Shown here piece after piece: positions 1 through 6,443 of a stretch of DNA of 12,896 nt. Position 1 is the stretch's first letter. Each line of letters begins with the position of its first letter. The stretch is taken from positions 1 to 12,896 of the forward strand of contig DASSKO010000025.1 of NCBI GenBank assembly GCA_035690425.1. The letters are read 5' to 3'. This stretch comes from DASSKO01 sp035690425. Its GTDB lineage: Bacteria; Actinomycetota; Actinomycetes; Propionibacteriales; Nocardioidaceae. Under the pieces are notes generated by a model, which was not told where the DNA came from, ran no database searches, and worked only from the letters and a program-made list of their open reading frames with translations. The position numbers and the translations under genes are program-made.

Positions 1-2
1 TG

Positions 3-260
3 TGGCCGGCCGAGATGCTCGTGGCCTTCCTGCCCTATGCTGCGAGCGACCTCGCCGAGCGGGCCGGTGAGGCGCTGACGCTGCAGGCGACCGACACCTG
101 GGCGGCCTTGGAGCTCGGGGACCGTGCCGGCGGTGTGGCCGCTCGCACGGTCGAGGGCCCGCAGGCCGCTCTGGCAGCCTGGGTGACGGGCCGGTCGGAC
201 GGCCACGACCTCGCCGTCGTACCCGACGGTGACCTTCCCGACATTGGAGGCTGGCGCTGA
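3..260 (+). CDS. Maleylpyruvate isomerase family mycothiol-dependent enzyme, C-terminal part (partial at left edge)
   Basis: The frame is open to the left edge, so this is the 3' end (85 residues) of a longer gene. The fragment resembles the C-terminal MDMPI_C-type domain of the TIGR03083/maleylpyruvate isomerase family: an alpha/beta segment with a typical ending of the form AAWVTGRSDGHDL followed by a short acidic/proline stretch and LPDIGGW. In this family the missing N-terminal DinB-like four-helix bundle carries the metal site and is thought to use mycothiol as thiol cofactor; members include mycothiol-dependent maleylpyruvate isomerase, but most are uncharacterised. The ATG at 15 is internal, because conserved-looking sequence continues upstream of it. 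Its TGA overlaps the ATG of the next gene by one base (TGATG), implying translational coupling with the metallo-hydrolase. The family call is fairly sure; the substrate is unknown. Confidence 0.75.
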   Translation, partial: WPAEMLVAFLPYAASDLAERAGEALTLQATDTWAALELGDRAGGVAARTVEGPQAALAAWVTGRSDGHDLAVVPDGDLPDIGGWR

Positions 261-913
261 TGACCTACCACGGCAACGTAACGGTGGGCGGGACGCCCGA
301 CGTCCGCGAGCTCGCCGACCTGATCATCACCAAGGTCGCGGTGGGCCCGATGAACAACAACGCCTACCTGCTGCGCTGTCGGCACGACGACTCCCAGGTG
401 CTGATCGACGCGGCGAACGACACCGACGCCTTGCTGCAGGCCGTCGGTGACGGCGGCCTCACGCAGGTGGTCACGACCCACCGGCATCGCGACCACTGGC
501 AGTCTCTGGCCGACGTCGTGCGGCTGACCGGCGCCGAGACGATCGCGGGTGAGGACGACGCGGACGCACTGCCCGTCGACGTCACCACGCGCGTCAGTCA
601 TGGTGACCAGATCCCGGTCGGGAGCTGCCGGCTCGAGGTGATCCACCTGGTGGGCCACACCCCCGGCTCCATCGCCCTGCTGTACGACGACCCGGACGGC
701 CCTCCGCACCTGTTCACCGGCGACTCCCTGTTCCCGGGCGGTGTCGGCAGGACCGACAGCAGCGGCGCCTTCAGCACGTTGATCGACCACGTCGAGACCC
801 GGGTGTTCGACCGGCTCCCGGACGAGACCTGGGTCTACCCCGGGCACGGTGACGACACCACGCTCGGCGCCGAGCGACCGCAGCTCGGCGAGTGGCGCGC
901 CCGGGGCTGGTGA
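260..913 (+). CDS. MBL-fold metallo-hydrolase, glyoxalase II-like
   Basis: A 217-residue metallo-beta-lactamase-fold hydrolase of the hydroxyacylglutathione hydrolase-like group, probably cytoplasmic. The metal ligands can be read: the HxHxDH motif at 74-79 (HRHRDH), H133 in GHTPGS, D155 in FTGDSLFPGGVGR and H196 in YPGHGDDT, the last two being typical of glyoxalase II-like and YcbL-like enzymes, which hydrolyse thioesters. It is shorter than classical GloB and lacks its C-terminal glutathione-binding domain, which fits an organism using mycothiol. The start is supported by GGAGG at 246-250, nine bases before the ATG, and by the TGATG overlap with the mycothiol-family gene. The pair may form a thiol-dependent detoxification step (inference). 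Substrate is not determinable; other MBL subgroups such as persulfide dioxygenase are less likely given the small size. Confidence 0.88.
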   Translation: MTYHGNVTVGGTPDVRELADLIITKVAVGPMNNNAYLLRCRHDDSQVLIDAANDTDALLQAVGDGGLTQVVTTHRHRDHWQSLADVVRLTGAETIAGEDDADALPVDVTTRVSHGDQIPVGSCRLEVIHLVGHTPGSIALLYDDPDGPPHLFTGDSLFPGGVGRTDSSGAFSTLIDHVETRVFDRLPDETWVYPGHGDDTTLGAERPQLGEWRARGW

Positions 914-914
914 G

Positions 915-1766
915 GTGAGCATCGACCCCGAGTCGGCGCCGACACCGTCACTGCAGGCGTTGACTACCGAGCTCGACCGGGTCGACGGCGTCGTGTCTGT
1001 CTGGTGCGGCAGCACCGACCGCGTCCCGTGGTTCGTCCGGGCCGCCGACCAGGCCCACTACGCGGCCAGCACGATGAAGCTGCCGGTCCTCGTCGCCGCG
1101 CACCGGCTCGCCGAGGCCGGCCGGCTCGACCTCGATGCGCCGGTCACGGTGCACAACGAGTTTGCCAGCGCGCTCGACGGGTCGCCGTACTCGGTCGACC
1201 ACGGCGAGGACAGCGACGACGCGGTGTGGGACGCCATCGGCACCGAGCGTCCGCTGCGCTGGCTGGTACGGCGGATGACCGTGCGGTCCAGCAACCTGGC
1301 GACCAACCTGGTGCTCGACGAGGTCGGGACCGGGGCGGTAGCGGAGGTGCTGCAGGCGTCCGGGAGCAGCGCGGCCACGACGGTCGGACGCGGCATCGAG
1401 GACTATCACGCCCGTGACGTCGCCATCGACAACGTGGTCACGGCCGCCGACCTCGCGGCGGTGCTGTGCGCTCTCGCCCGTCGCAGCCTGGTGAGCGACG
1501 CGGCAACGCGCGCGATCCTCGACACGCTGGCGGAGAACGAGTGGAACGAGGGCATTCCGGCCGGCCTGCCCGCCGGTGTGCGCGTGTGCCACAAGAGCGG
1601 CTGGCAGGCCCGGGTCTGCCACGACGCGGCGCTGCTGCAGCCCGTCGGGCGTGCGGAGTCCGTGCTGGTCGTCCTGACGACCACCGACCTCGAGAACGAG
1701 TCCGCGAACGCCCTGACCGCGCGGATCGCGGCCGCGGCATGGGCCGACCAGAAGGGATCGCAGTGA
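915..1766 (+). CDS. Serine hydrolase, class A beta-lactamase-like, no signal peptide
   Basis: A 283-residue SxxK serine hydrolase. The three signature motifs are present in order: S52-T-M-K55 (nucleophile and general base), S125-S-N127 (SxN) and K227-S-G229 (KTG equivalent); E162 in GIEDYHARD may be an omega-loop acid. There is no N-terminal hydrophobic segment, so the protein is predicted to be cytoplasmic, unlike secreted beta-lactamases and penicillin-binding proteins. I chose the GTG at 915, one base after the stop of the preceding gene, over the in-frame GTG at 849, which would overlap that gene by 65 bases and add an unconserved-looking Ser/Pro/Gly tail. The stop overlaps the GTG of the NlpC/P60 gene (GTGA). 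That coupling suggests a joint role on peptidoglycan peptides. Whether it is a DD-peptidase, an esterase or a true beta-lactamase cannot be told from the motifs. Confidence 0.82.
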   Translation: MSIDPESAPTPSLQALTTELDRVDGVVSVWCGSTDRVPWFVRAADQAHYAASTMKLPVLVAAHRLAEAGRLDLDAPVTVHNEFASALDGSPYSVDHGEDSDDAVWDAIGTERPLRWLVRRMTVRSSNLATNLVLDEVGTGAVAEVLQASGSSAATTVGRGIEDYHARDVAIDNVVTAADLAAVLCALARRSLVSDAATRAILDTLAENEWNEGIPAGLPAGVRVCHKSGWQARVCHDAALLQPVGRAESVLVVLTTTDLENESANALTARIAAAAWADQKGSQ

Positions 1767-2473
1767 TCCTGCACGTGCACGTGCCCGTCGCCACGCTGTG
1801 GACGGCGCCGGACGCCGCCCGGGAGCGAGACGCCGCCGCAGTCGCGGACGACCCCGACGTGCGCGCCTGGGCGGACTCGCTGGACACCGACGCCCGCAGG
1901 GGCCTGCACGGACGCACCCTCAGCCAGCTGCTGCATGGCGAACCCGTCGACGTCATCGGCAAGCACGACGACTGGGTCGAGGTGGTCGCTCGGTGGCAAC
2001 CCTCCAGCCGGCACGAGCGCGGTTATCCCGGCTGGGTACGTCGGGCGCACCTCGGCGTCGATCCCGTGCCGGACCTGCCTGCGCCTCGCTACGGCCCCGA
2101 CGCCCCGCCGTACCCCGGGCAGCAGCTGCTGGAGACGGCCAGGCCCTTCCTCGGGATGGAGTACCTGTGGGGCGGCACCTGCGTCTGGGCCGTCGACTGC
2201 AGCGGGCTCGTGCACTGGGTGCTGCGCCAGCACGGCGTGATGGTTCCGCGAGATGCCCACGACCAGCAGCGTGCGGCGACGCCGGTCGCACTCGGGCAGG
2301 AGCGAGCCGGTGACCTCTACTTCTTCGCCCGGCCCGACCGGGAGGTACACCACGTCGGCTTCGTCGTCGAGCCGGGTGTGATGCTGCACGCGGCGGAGAC
2401 GGGGATCTCGGTCGCCGAGGAGCCGCTGAGCGACGACCGCAGAGCCACGCTGGTGGCTGCCGGACGCTTCTAG
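1763..2473 (+). CDS. C40 (NlpC/P60) peptidase with SH3-like N-terminal region, YkfC-like
   Basis: A 236-residue cysteine peptidase. The N-terminal part (about 1-108) looks like bacterial SH3 repeats, with the pattern G.PVDVIGKHDDWVEVV and a GYPGWVRRAHL end. The catalytic NlpC/P60 domain (about 118-236) shows C146 in AVDCSGLVHW, H197 in VHHVGF and H209 in MLHAA as third residue, plus the YLWGG and VPRDAHDQ motifs. This layout matches gamma-D-glutamyl-L-diamino acid endopeptidases such as Bacillus YkfC, which cleave murein tripeptide after D-Glu during recycling. No signal peptide is visible, in keeping with cytosolic recycling. GTG 1763 is preferred: AAGGGA at 1752-1757 sits five bases upstream and the start overlaps the previous stop (GTGA). 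An in-frame ATG at 1739 is the alternative. Function in muropeptide recycling is inferred from architecture and location. Confidence 0.83.
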   Translation: MILHVHVPVATLWTAPDAARERDAAAVADDPDVRAWADSLDTDARRGLHGRTLSQLLHGEPVDVIGKHDDWVEVVARWQPSSRHERGYPGWVRRAHLGVDPVPDLPAPRYGPDAPPYPGQQLLETARPFLGMEYLWGGTCVWAVDCSGLVHWVLRQHGVMVPRDAHDQQRAATPVALGQERAGDLYFFARPDREVHHVGFVVEPGVMLHAAETGISVAEEPLSDDRRATLVAAGRF

Positions 2474-2520
2474 TCAGAAGGTCCAACAGCCACCAGGGCG
2501 GTTGTGCATGTTCAGTTGTC

Positions 2521-2540
2521 ACGGCAGTTGTTTGCCGTTT
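2521..2540 (+). terminator. Candidate hairpin terminator between convergent genes
   Basis: A perfect 6-bp stem (ACGGCA at 2521-2526, TGCCGT at 2533-2538) with a GTTGTT loop lies in the 80-bp gap between the NlpC/P60 gene and the convergent rpf gene. It is followed by only two T residues on the + strand. The inverted repeat would form on either transcript, so it could stop transcription from both sides. The T tract is weak, as is usual in actinobacteria. Confidence 0.4.
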
Positions 2541-2553
2541 GCAGGCCGAAGGC

Positions 2554-3165
2554 TCACGGCAGCCGCAGGGTCTCCCCGACGAAGATCATGTTCGGGTTGG
2601 ACACCGTGTCCCGGTTCGCGGCGTACAGCGCACGCCAGCCGCCGTTGACGCCCTCACGGTTGGCGATCACCGACAGGGTGTCGCCGGACTGCACGACGTA
2701 GCTGCCGCCGGAGGTCTGCGGCGCCGGTGTCGCGAGCTCGGAGGCGGAGCCGCCGCTGGTGTCGACGTTGGGTGCACCGCCGGCCTCGGCGGCGCCGAGG
2801 CCGAGCTCGGCCGAGCATGCCGGCCAGGCACCCCAGCCCTGCACGTCGAGCACCTTCTCGGCCGTCGCGATCTGCTGCGCCTTGGTGGCCAGGTCAGCGC
2901 GCGGGGCATAGTTGGTGCCGCCGAAGCCCGCCCAGGTGGACTGGGAGAACTGAAGGCCGCCGTAGTAGCCGTTGCCGGTGTTGATCGACCAGTTGCCACT
3001 GGACTCGCACATGGAGAGCCGGTCCCAGGTGCTCACGGACGCCGCCTGCGCCGGAGCGCTGAGCATCAGCGGGGCCGCGGCGACGCCGGCTACGGCAGCG
3101 GTGGCGACGCCGGCACGGCCGGCGAGGCGCTTACGGTCGGCACGGTGACGGGGGGTGTAGCGCAT
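2554..3165 (-). CDS. Resuscitation-promoting factor-like secreted muralytic enzyme with LysM domain
   Basis: A 203-residue secreted peptidoglycan-cleaving protein. Residues 1-42 form a signal peptide: an Arg/Lys-rich start, a hydrophobic Ala/Val core and an APAQA-A cleavage site. The Rpf domain follows (about 43-120): STWDRLSMCESSGNW with catalytic E54, the GYYGGLQFSQSTW motif, and C53/C117 as the probable disulfide pair. A Gly/Ser/Ala/Pro linker leads to one LysM domain (about 155-202; YVVQSGDTLSVIA to NMIFVGETLRLP) that should bind the wall glycan. Rpf proteins are lysozyme/lytic transglycosylase-like enzymes that help dormant cells regrow. The start has a GAGAGGGA-type ribosome binding site about eight bases upstream and lies 15 bases after a c-di-AMP riboswitch, which gives a clear regulatory input. 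The gene is convergent with the putative muropeptide-recycling pair. Confidence 0.93.
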   Translation of the reverse strand: MRYTPRHRADRKRLAGRAGVATAAVAGVAAAPLMLSAPAQAASVSTWDRLSMCESSGNWSINTGNGYYGGLQFSQSTWAGFGGTNYAPRADLATKAQQIATAEKVLDVQGWGAWPACSAELGLGAAEAGGAPNVDTSGGSASELATPAPQTSGGSYVVQSGDTLSVIANREGVNGGWRALYAANRDTVSNPNMIFVGETLRLP

Positions 3166-3180
3166 GAAGGAATTCCCTCT

Positions 3181-3374
3181 CCGACGCCTGCGGGGTTAGC
3201 TGTCGGGTTCGGGCGGAGGGTGTGCCCGGCCACGCGATGGTGGCTTAACCCCGAGGTGCCGTCCCGGCCGGAGGCCGTGCACGTCACCAGTAGTGGGTTC
3301 CCCGCTCCCGCCCGGTCGGATCTGGTTGTTGGAGGATCGTGGTGCGACCGACCGGTGGGCGGGATTCGGCGTCC
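3181..3374 (-). promoter_or_regulatory. c-di-AMP riboswitch (ydaO/yuaA type) upstream of the rpf-like gene
   Basis: On the - strand the leader carries the recognisable ydaO-class blocks in order: GCCGAATCCC near the 5' end, GGGGAACCC in the middle, GGGGTTAAGCCA, and the 3' block CCCGAACCCGACAGCTAAC then CCCGCAGGCG. The ends close by a P1 stem: GACGCC (3373-3368) pairs with GGCGTC (3188-3183). An inner stem can form between CCCGCC near 3362 and GGCGGG near 3309. ydaO riboswitches bind cyclic di-AMP, usually as off-switches, and often precede cell-wall hydrolase genes in actinobacteria. The P1 3' strand ends just before the rpf ribosome binding site, so control of translation is plausible. Recognition is from memory of conserved blocks, not from a covariance search. 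Confidence 0.88.
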
Positions 3375-3434
3375 GGTCAGGCGCTGCTCCGAACGTACGT
3401 GCGCGCGGGGTTCCCAATCAAGCCGACGGCGAAA

Positions 3435-3452
3435 CGTTCCTATTTCCGAACG
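3435..3452 (-). terminator. Weak hairpin after terC
   Basis: On the - strand CGTTC and GAACG can form a 5-bp stem with an 8-base loop followed by TTT, 15 bases after the terC stop. It could end terC transcription before the rpf leader, but it is short and may be chance. The remaining bases from about 3375 to 3434 should hold the promoter of the rpf transcript; I see no convincing -35/-10 pair there. Confidence 0.2.
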
Positions 3453-3466
3453 AATCCATCCGGCAG

Positions 3467-4483
3467 TCAGTCCCGCCGCGGACCCGGCTCCGGCTCGTCG
3501 ACGAGCTCGGCGTTGCTCTTCCGGCGGGAGTACAGCAGGCTGACGACGGTGGTGACGGTCAGCGTGCCCACGATGATCACCAGCGAAAGCCAGATTGGGA
3601 TCTCGGGCGCCCACTCCACGTGCTCACCGCCGTTGATGAACGGCAGCTCGTTGAGGTGCAGCGCCTCGAGGAAGAGTTTGACCCCGATGAACAGCAGCAG
3701 GAACGCGAGACCGTAGCTGAGGAACACCAGCCGCTGCAGGAGCCCGCCGATCAGGAAGTACAGCTGGCGCAGCCCCATCAGCGCGAAGACGTTGGCGGTG
3801 AATACCAGGTAGGGCTCCTGGGTGAGACCGAAGATCGCGGGAATCGAGTCGAGCGCGAACAACAGGTCCGTGGTGCCCAGCGCGAGCATCACGACCAGCA
3901 TCGGCGTGATCAGCCGCTTGCCGTTCTGCACCACGGTCAGCTTGACGCCGTGGTACTCCGAGGTCGCGGGGAACCGGCGCTCCACCGCCTTGATCAGCCG
4001 GTTCTCCTCGAACTCGTCCTCGTCCTCGCTCCCCTCCTTGGCCAGCTTGACCGCGGTGTAGACGAGGAACAGGCCGAAGATGTAGAAGATCCAGCTGAAG
4101 TTGCTGATCGCCGCGGCGCCGATGGCGATGAAGATGCCGCGCATCAGCAGTGCTAGGACGATCCCGACCATCAGCGCGGTCTGCTGGTACTGCCTCGGCA
4201 CGCCGAACTTGCTCATGATGATGATGAAGATGAACAGGTTGTCCACCGAGAGCGAGTACTCGGTCAACCAGCCGGCGAAGAACTCACCGCCGTACTGACC
4301 GCCGGCGAAGTACCACACCCCGAGGCCGAAGAGCACGGCCGCGCCGATGAAGAAGGCCAGGTGGCGGCTCACCTCACCCATCGACGGTTCGTGTGGCCGA
4401 CGACCGATGATCGCCACGTCGACAAGCAGGAACCCAACCGTGGTGACGACCGTCACCCACCAGACCCAGGTCGAAACGTCCAT
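3467..4483 (-). CDS. TerC-family integral membrane protein (probable Mn2+ exporter)
   Basis: A 338-residue polytopic membrane protein with about eight to nine hydrophobic helices. The two family hallmarks are clear: TEYSLSVDNLF at 74-84 (acidic residues D81 with N82) and the symmetry-related FALDSIPAIF at 209-218 (D212). A charged cytosolic-looking loop (EGSEDEDEFEEN, about 150-161) separates the two halves, and the C-terminal tail is charged. TerC/Alx proteins belong to the LysE-related transporters; characterised members export Mn2+ or help metalate exported enzymes. A Mn2+ riboswitch precedes the gene, strengthening that role over the historical tellurite label. I chose the ATG at 4483 because GGAGGAGG (4500-4493) abuts the upstream ATG at 4492 with no spacer but lies nine bases before this one; the longer start would add MHD. 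Confidence 0.9.
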   Translation of the reverse strand: MDVSTWVWWVTVVTTVGFLLVDVAIIGRRPHEPSMGEVSRHLAFFIGAAVLFGLGVWYFAGGQYGGEFFAGWLTEYSLSVDNLFIFIIIMSKFGVPRQYQQTALMVGIVLALLMRGIFIAIGAAAISNFSWIFYIFGLFLVYTAVKLAKEGSEDEDEFEENRLIKAVERRFPATSEYHGVKLTVVQNGKRLITPMLVVMLALGTTDLLFALDSIPAIFGLTQEPYLVFTANVFALMGLRQLYFLIGGLLQRLVFLSYGLAFLLLFIGVKLFLEALHLNELPFINGGEHVEWAPEIPIWLSLVIIVGTLTVTTVVSLLYSRRKSNAELVDEPEPGPRRD

Positions 4484-4495
4484 ATCGTGCATCCT

Positions 4496-4529
4496 CCTCC
4501 GGATAGGTCACTAATGACACACCCGGAGG
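4496..4529 (-). promoter_or_regulatory. Anti-Shine-Dalgarno hairpin in the terC leader
   Basis: On the - strand CCTCCGG (4529-4523) is a perfect 7-base complement of CCGGAGG (4502-4496), which contains the first half of the terC ribosome binding site GGAGGAGG. The same CCTCC bases form the 3' side of the riboswitch P1 stem. The two pairings exclude each other: P1 formed leaves the ribosome site free, P1 open lets it be covered. This predicts a translational on-switch responding to Mn2+. The pairing is seen in the sequence; the mechanism is inferred. Confidence 0.65.
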
Positions 4530-4648
4530 TCTCTTCCACCAGTGCAACGGACGCTCGGCACCTGGTCGGCGGGGCCGGGTCGGCATGCGCGCACGAGCGC
4601 ACAGCCGGCCGAGATGACGACTCCGCCGCGAAGGAATACTCCCCTCCA
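4525..4648 (-). promoter_or_regulatory. Manganese riboswitch (yybP-ykoY type) upstream of terC
   Basis: The - strand leader begins with GGAGGGGAGTA, continues to AGTCGTCATC and CGGCCGG, and ends with GAAGAGACCTCC. These match the conserved GGGGAGTA, GTCGTCA and AAGACCT blocks of yybP-ykoY riboswitches. The ends pair as P1 (GGAGG near 4647-4643 with CCTCC at 4529-4525). The class senses Mn2+ and typically controls TerC/Alx, MntP and P-type ATPase exporters, so the gene downstream fits. No covariance search was possible; the variable arm between about 4610 and 4540 was not folded in detail. Confidence 0.85.
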
Positions 4649-4651
4649 GCG

Positions 4652-4680
4652 TCGCCAGTGTTCCAGACTGTCCATAGCGT
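4652..4680 (+). promoter_or_regulatory. Candidate sigma-70-type promoter for sppA
   Basis: TCGCCA (4652-4657) matches TTGACA at four of six positions and is separated by 17 bases from TAGCGT (4675-4680), which fits the actinobacterial TAnnnT form. Transcription would begin near 4687, leaving a leader of about 23 bases before the sppA ATG. This is a motif match only. Confidence 0.3.
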
Positions 4681-4709
4681 GGCCAAATCGTGCCCGTACG
4701 GTGGACGGT

Positions 4710-6443
4710 ATGAAGCTGCCGTCCAGACTTTCGTCACTGCCCCACCGCTCTGCACCGACGCTGCTCGAGCTCGACCTGACGCGCGGTCTGTTGGAGTCTC
4801 CTGCCAGCACGCCGCTGGAGGCGATACAGGCGCGGCGGGTGACGGTGCTGCGCTCGGTGGTCGACACCCTGCGCAAGGCGGCCACCGACGACAGCGTGGG
4901 CGGCCTGGTGGCCCACATCGGCCGCACGCAACCGACGCTGGCGCAGTCCAGTGAGCTGCGCGCGGCGATTCAAGACTTCCGCCGGCACGGCAAGTCCGCG
5001 GTCTGCTGGTCTGAGTCGTACGGCGAGATGGGGCCCGGCAACGTCGCCTACCACCTGGCGACGGCGTTCGAGGAGATCTGGTTGCAGCCGACCGGCGACG
5101 TCGGCCTCACCGGCGTGGTGGCGCAGGCGGTCTTCGTGCGCGACGCGCTCGACAAGCTCGGGATCGACCCCCAGATCGGTCAGCGGCACGAGTACAAGTC
5201 CGCGGCGAACACCTTCCTGGAGTCCACCATGACCGAGCCGCACCGCGAGATGGCGGAACGGCTGGTCGAGTCGGCGATGCAGACCATCTGCGCCGATATC
5301 GCTGCGGCCCGTGGGATCAGCGTGGACGCCGTGCGCGCCGCCGTCGACCGCGCGCCGTTGAGCGCGCAGGAAGCACTCGACCGCGGGCTCGTCGACCGGC
5401 TCGGCTACCGCGACGAGGTGTACGGCGATCTGCGTGGCCGGCTGGGTGCCCGGTCCGGCGCCCGGCTGGGAGCACGGTCGCGCGACGTCCGGCTCCGCTA
5501 CGTCGAGCGGTACGGCAAGGGCCTGGCCGCCTCCACCTACCGGATGGGTGCGAGCGGCCGCAAGAAGTCGGTGGTGGCCGTCGTGCAGGCGACGGGCGGC
5601 ATCCACCTGGGCCGCAGCAGCGGCCGGTCCCCGGCCAGCGGCCCGACGGTGGGCTCGGACACGGTCGGCGCCGTGTTGCGTGCCGCCGGCGACGACGACC
5701 ACGTCAAGGCGGTGGTGCTGCGCATCGACAGCCCCGGCGGCTCCTACCTGGCCTCCGACGCGATCCGCCGCGAGATCCTCCGGCTGCGCCGCTGCGGCAC
5801 GCCGGTGGTCGCTTCGATGGCGTCGGTCGCCGCTTCCGGTGGCTATTACATCGCGATGCCGGCCGACGTCGTCGTCGCCAGCCCCGGCACCCTGACCGGC
5901 TCGATCGGCGTACTCGCGGGCAAGCAGGTGCTGCGAGACGCGCTGGCCCGCATCGGGGTGCAGCGCGAGAGCGTGGCCAGCGGCGCCTACGCAGAGATGT
6001 TCTCCACCCAGCGTCCGTTCAGCGACATCGAGTGGGAGCGGCTGGAGGAGTGGCTGGACCGGATCTACGCCGACTTCACCACCAAGGCAGCCAACGACCG
6101 CTCGATGGACGTCGAGGCGCTGCGCGAGGTGGCGAAGGGGCGGGTGTGGACCGGCGCCGACGCGGTCGAGCTCGGCCTGGTCGACCAACTCGGCACGCTG
6201 CCCGATGCGGTCGACCTCGCCTGCGCGCGCGCCGGGGTGACCCGTGCGGACGTGGCGGTGCACACGGTGCCGAAGCCGGGCATGCTCGACCGGCTGCGTC
6301 CGGCCGAGAACAGCGACGCGCCTGCGGCAGCCTCGGTCGCGCAGATCGGCGTCGGCGCGCCGGCTCTGGAGCACCTGCTCAATGCGCTCGGCCTGCCTGG
6401 CGGCGGCGTTCTGACCATGCCCGTGCACTGGCAGTTGGGCTGA
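4710..6443 (+). CDS. sppA: Signal peptide peptidase SppA, long (tandem-domain) form
   Basis: A 577-residue serine protease of family S49, 67K type, with two tandem ClpP-like domains. By analogy with the long E. coli enzyme the catalytic dyad is split: K163 in HEYKSAANTF in the N-terminal domain, and S376 in ASVAASGGYYIAM in the C-terminal domain. LRIDSPGGS (337-345) and GTLTGSIGV (393-401) are further S49 landmarks. Such enzymes degrade leftover signal peptides at the membrane. Oddly, no N-terminal transmembrane anchor is visible: residues 1-40 are not hydrophobic enough. Attachment must be peripheral or the enzyme is cytosolic. RLGARS occurs twice in a row (244-249, 252-257) in the region joining the domains. 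The ATG at 4710 has GGTGGA four bases upstream; an open frame back to 4542 would run over the terC leader. The gene is divergent from terC. Confidence 0.9.
   Translation: MKLPSRLSSLPHRSAPTLLELDLTRGLLESPASTPLEAIQARRVTVLRSVVDTLRKAATDDSVGGLVAHIGRTQPTLAQSSELRAAIQDFRRHGKSAVCWSESYGEMGPGNVAYHLATAFEEIWLQPTGDVGLTGVVAQAVFVRDALDKLGIDPQIGQRHEYKSAANTFLESTMTEPHREMAERLVESAMQTICADIAAARGISVDAVRAAVDRAPLSAQEALDRGLVDRLGYRDEVYGDLRGRLGARSGARLGARSRDVRLRYVERYGKGLAASTYRMGASGRKKSVVAVVQATGGIHLGRSSGRSPASGPTVGSDTVGAVLRAAGDDDHVKAVVLRIDSPGGSYLASDAIRREILRLRRCGTPVVASMASVAASGGYYIAMPADVVVASPGTLTGSIGVLAGKQVLRDALARIGVQRESVASGAYAEMFSTQRPFSDIEWERLEEWLDRIYADFTTKAANDRSMDVEALREVAKGRVWTGADAVELGLVDQLGTLPDAVDLACARAGVTRADVAVHTVPKPGMLDRLRPAENSDAPAAASVAQIGVGAPALEHLLNALGLPGGGVLTMPVHWQLG

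Noticed and set aside
2474..2553. Second hairpin ACAGCC/GGTTGT at 2486-2505 and short CAGTTGT repeats at 2513 and 2525
   Set aside because: The stem needs a G-T pair and has no T tract; the 7-base repeats are short enough to be chance. The perfect stem at 2521-2538 is the better terminator candidate.
3375..3434. SigE/SigR-type promoter (GGAAC ... CGTT) before the rpf leader
   Set aside because: GGAAC and CGTT occur on the - strand but only 14 bases apart, shorter than the spacing used by these sigma factors.
3293..4156. Open frame of 287 codons on the + strand across the rpf leader and terC
   Set aside because: Overlaps the riboswitch and the TerC gene on the other strand; Gln/Glu/His-rich sequence is what antisense of a membrane protein gene gives.
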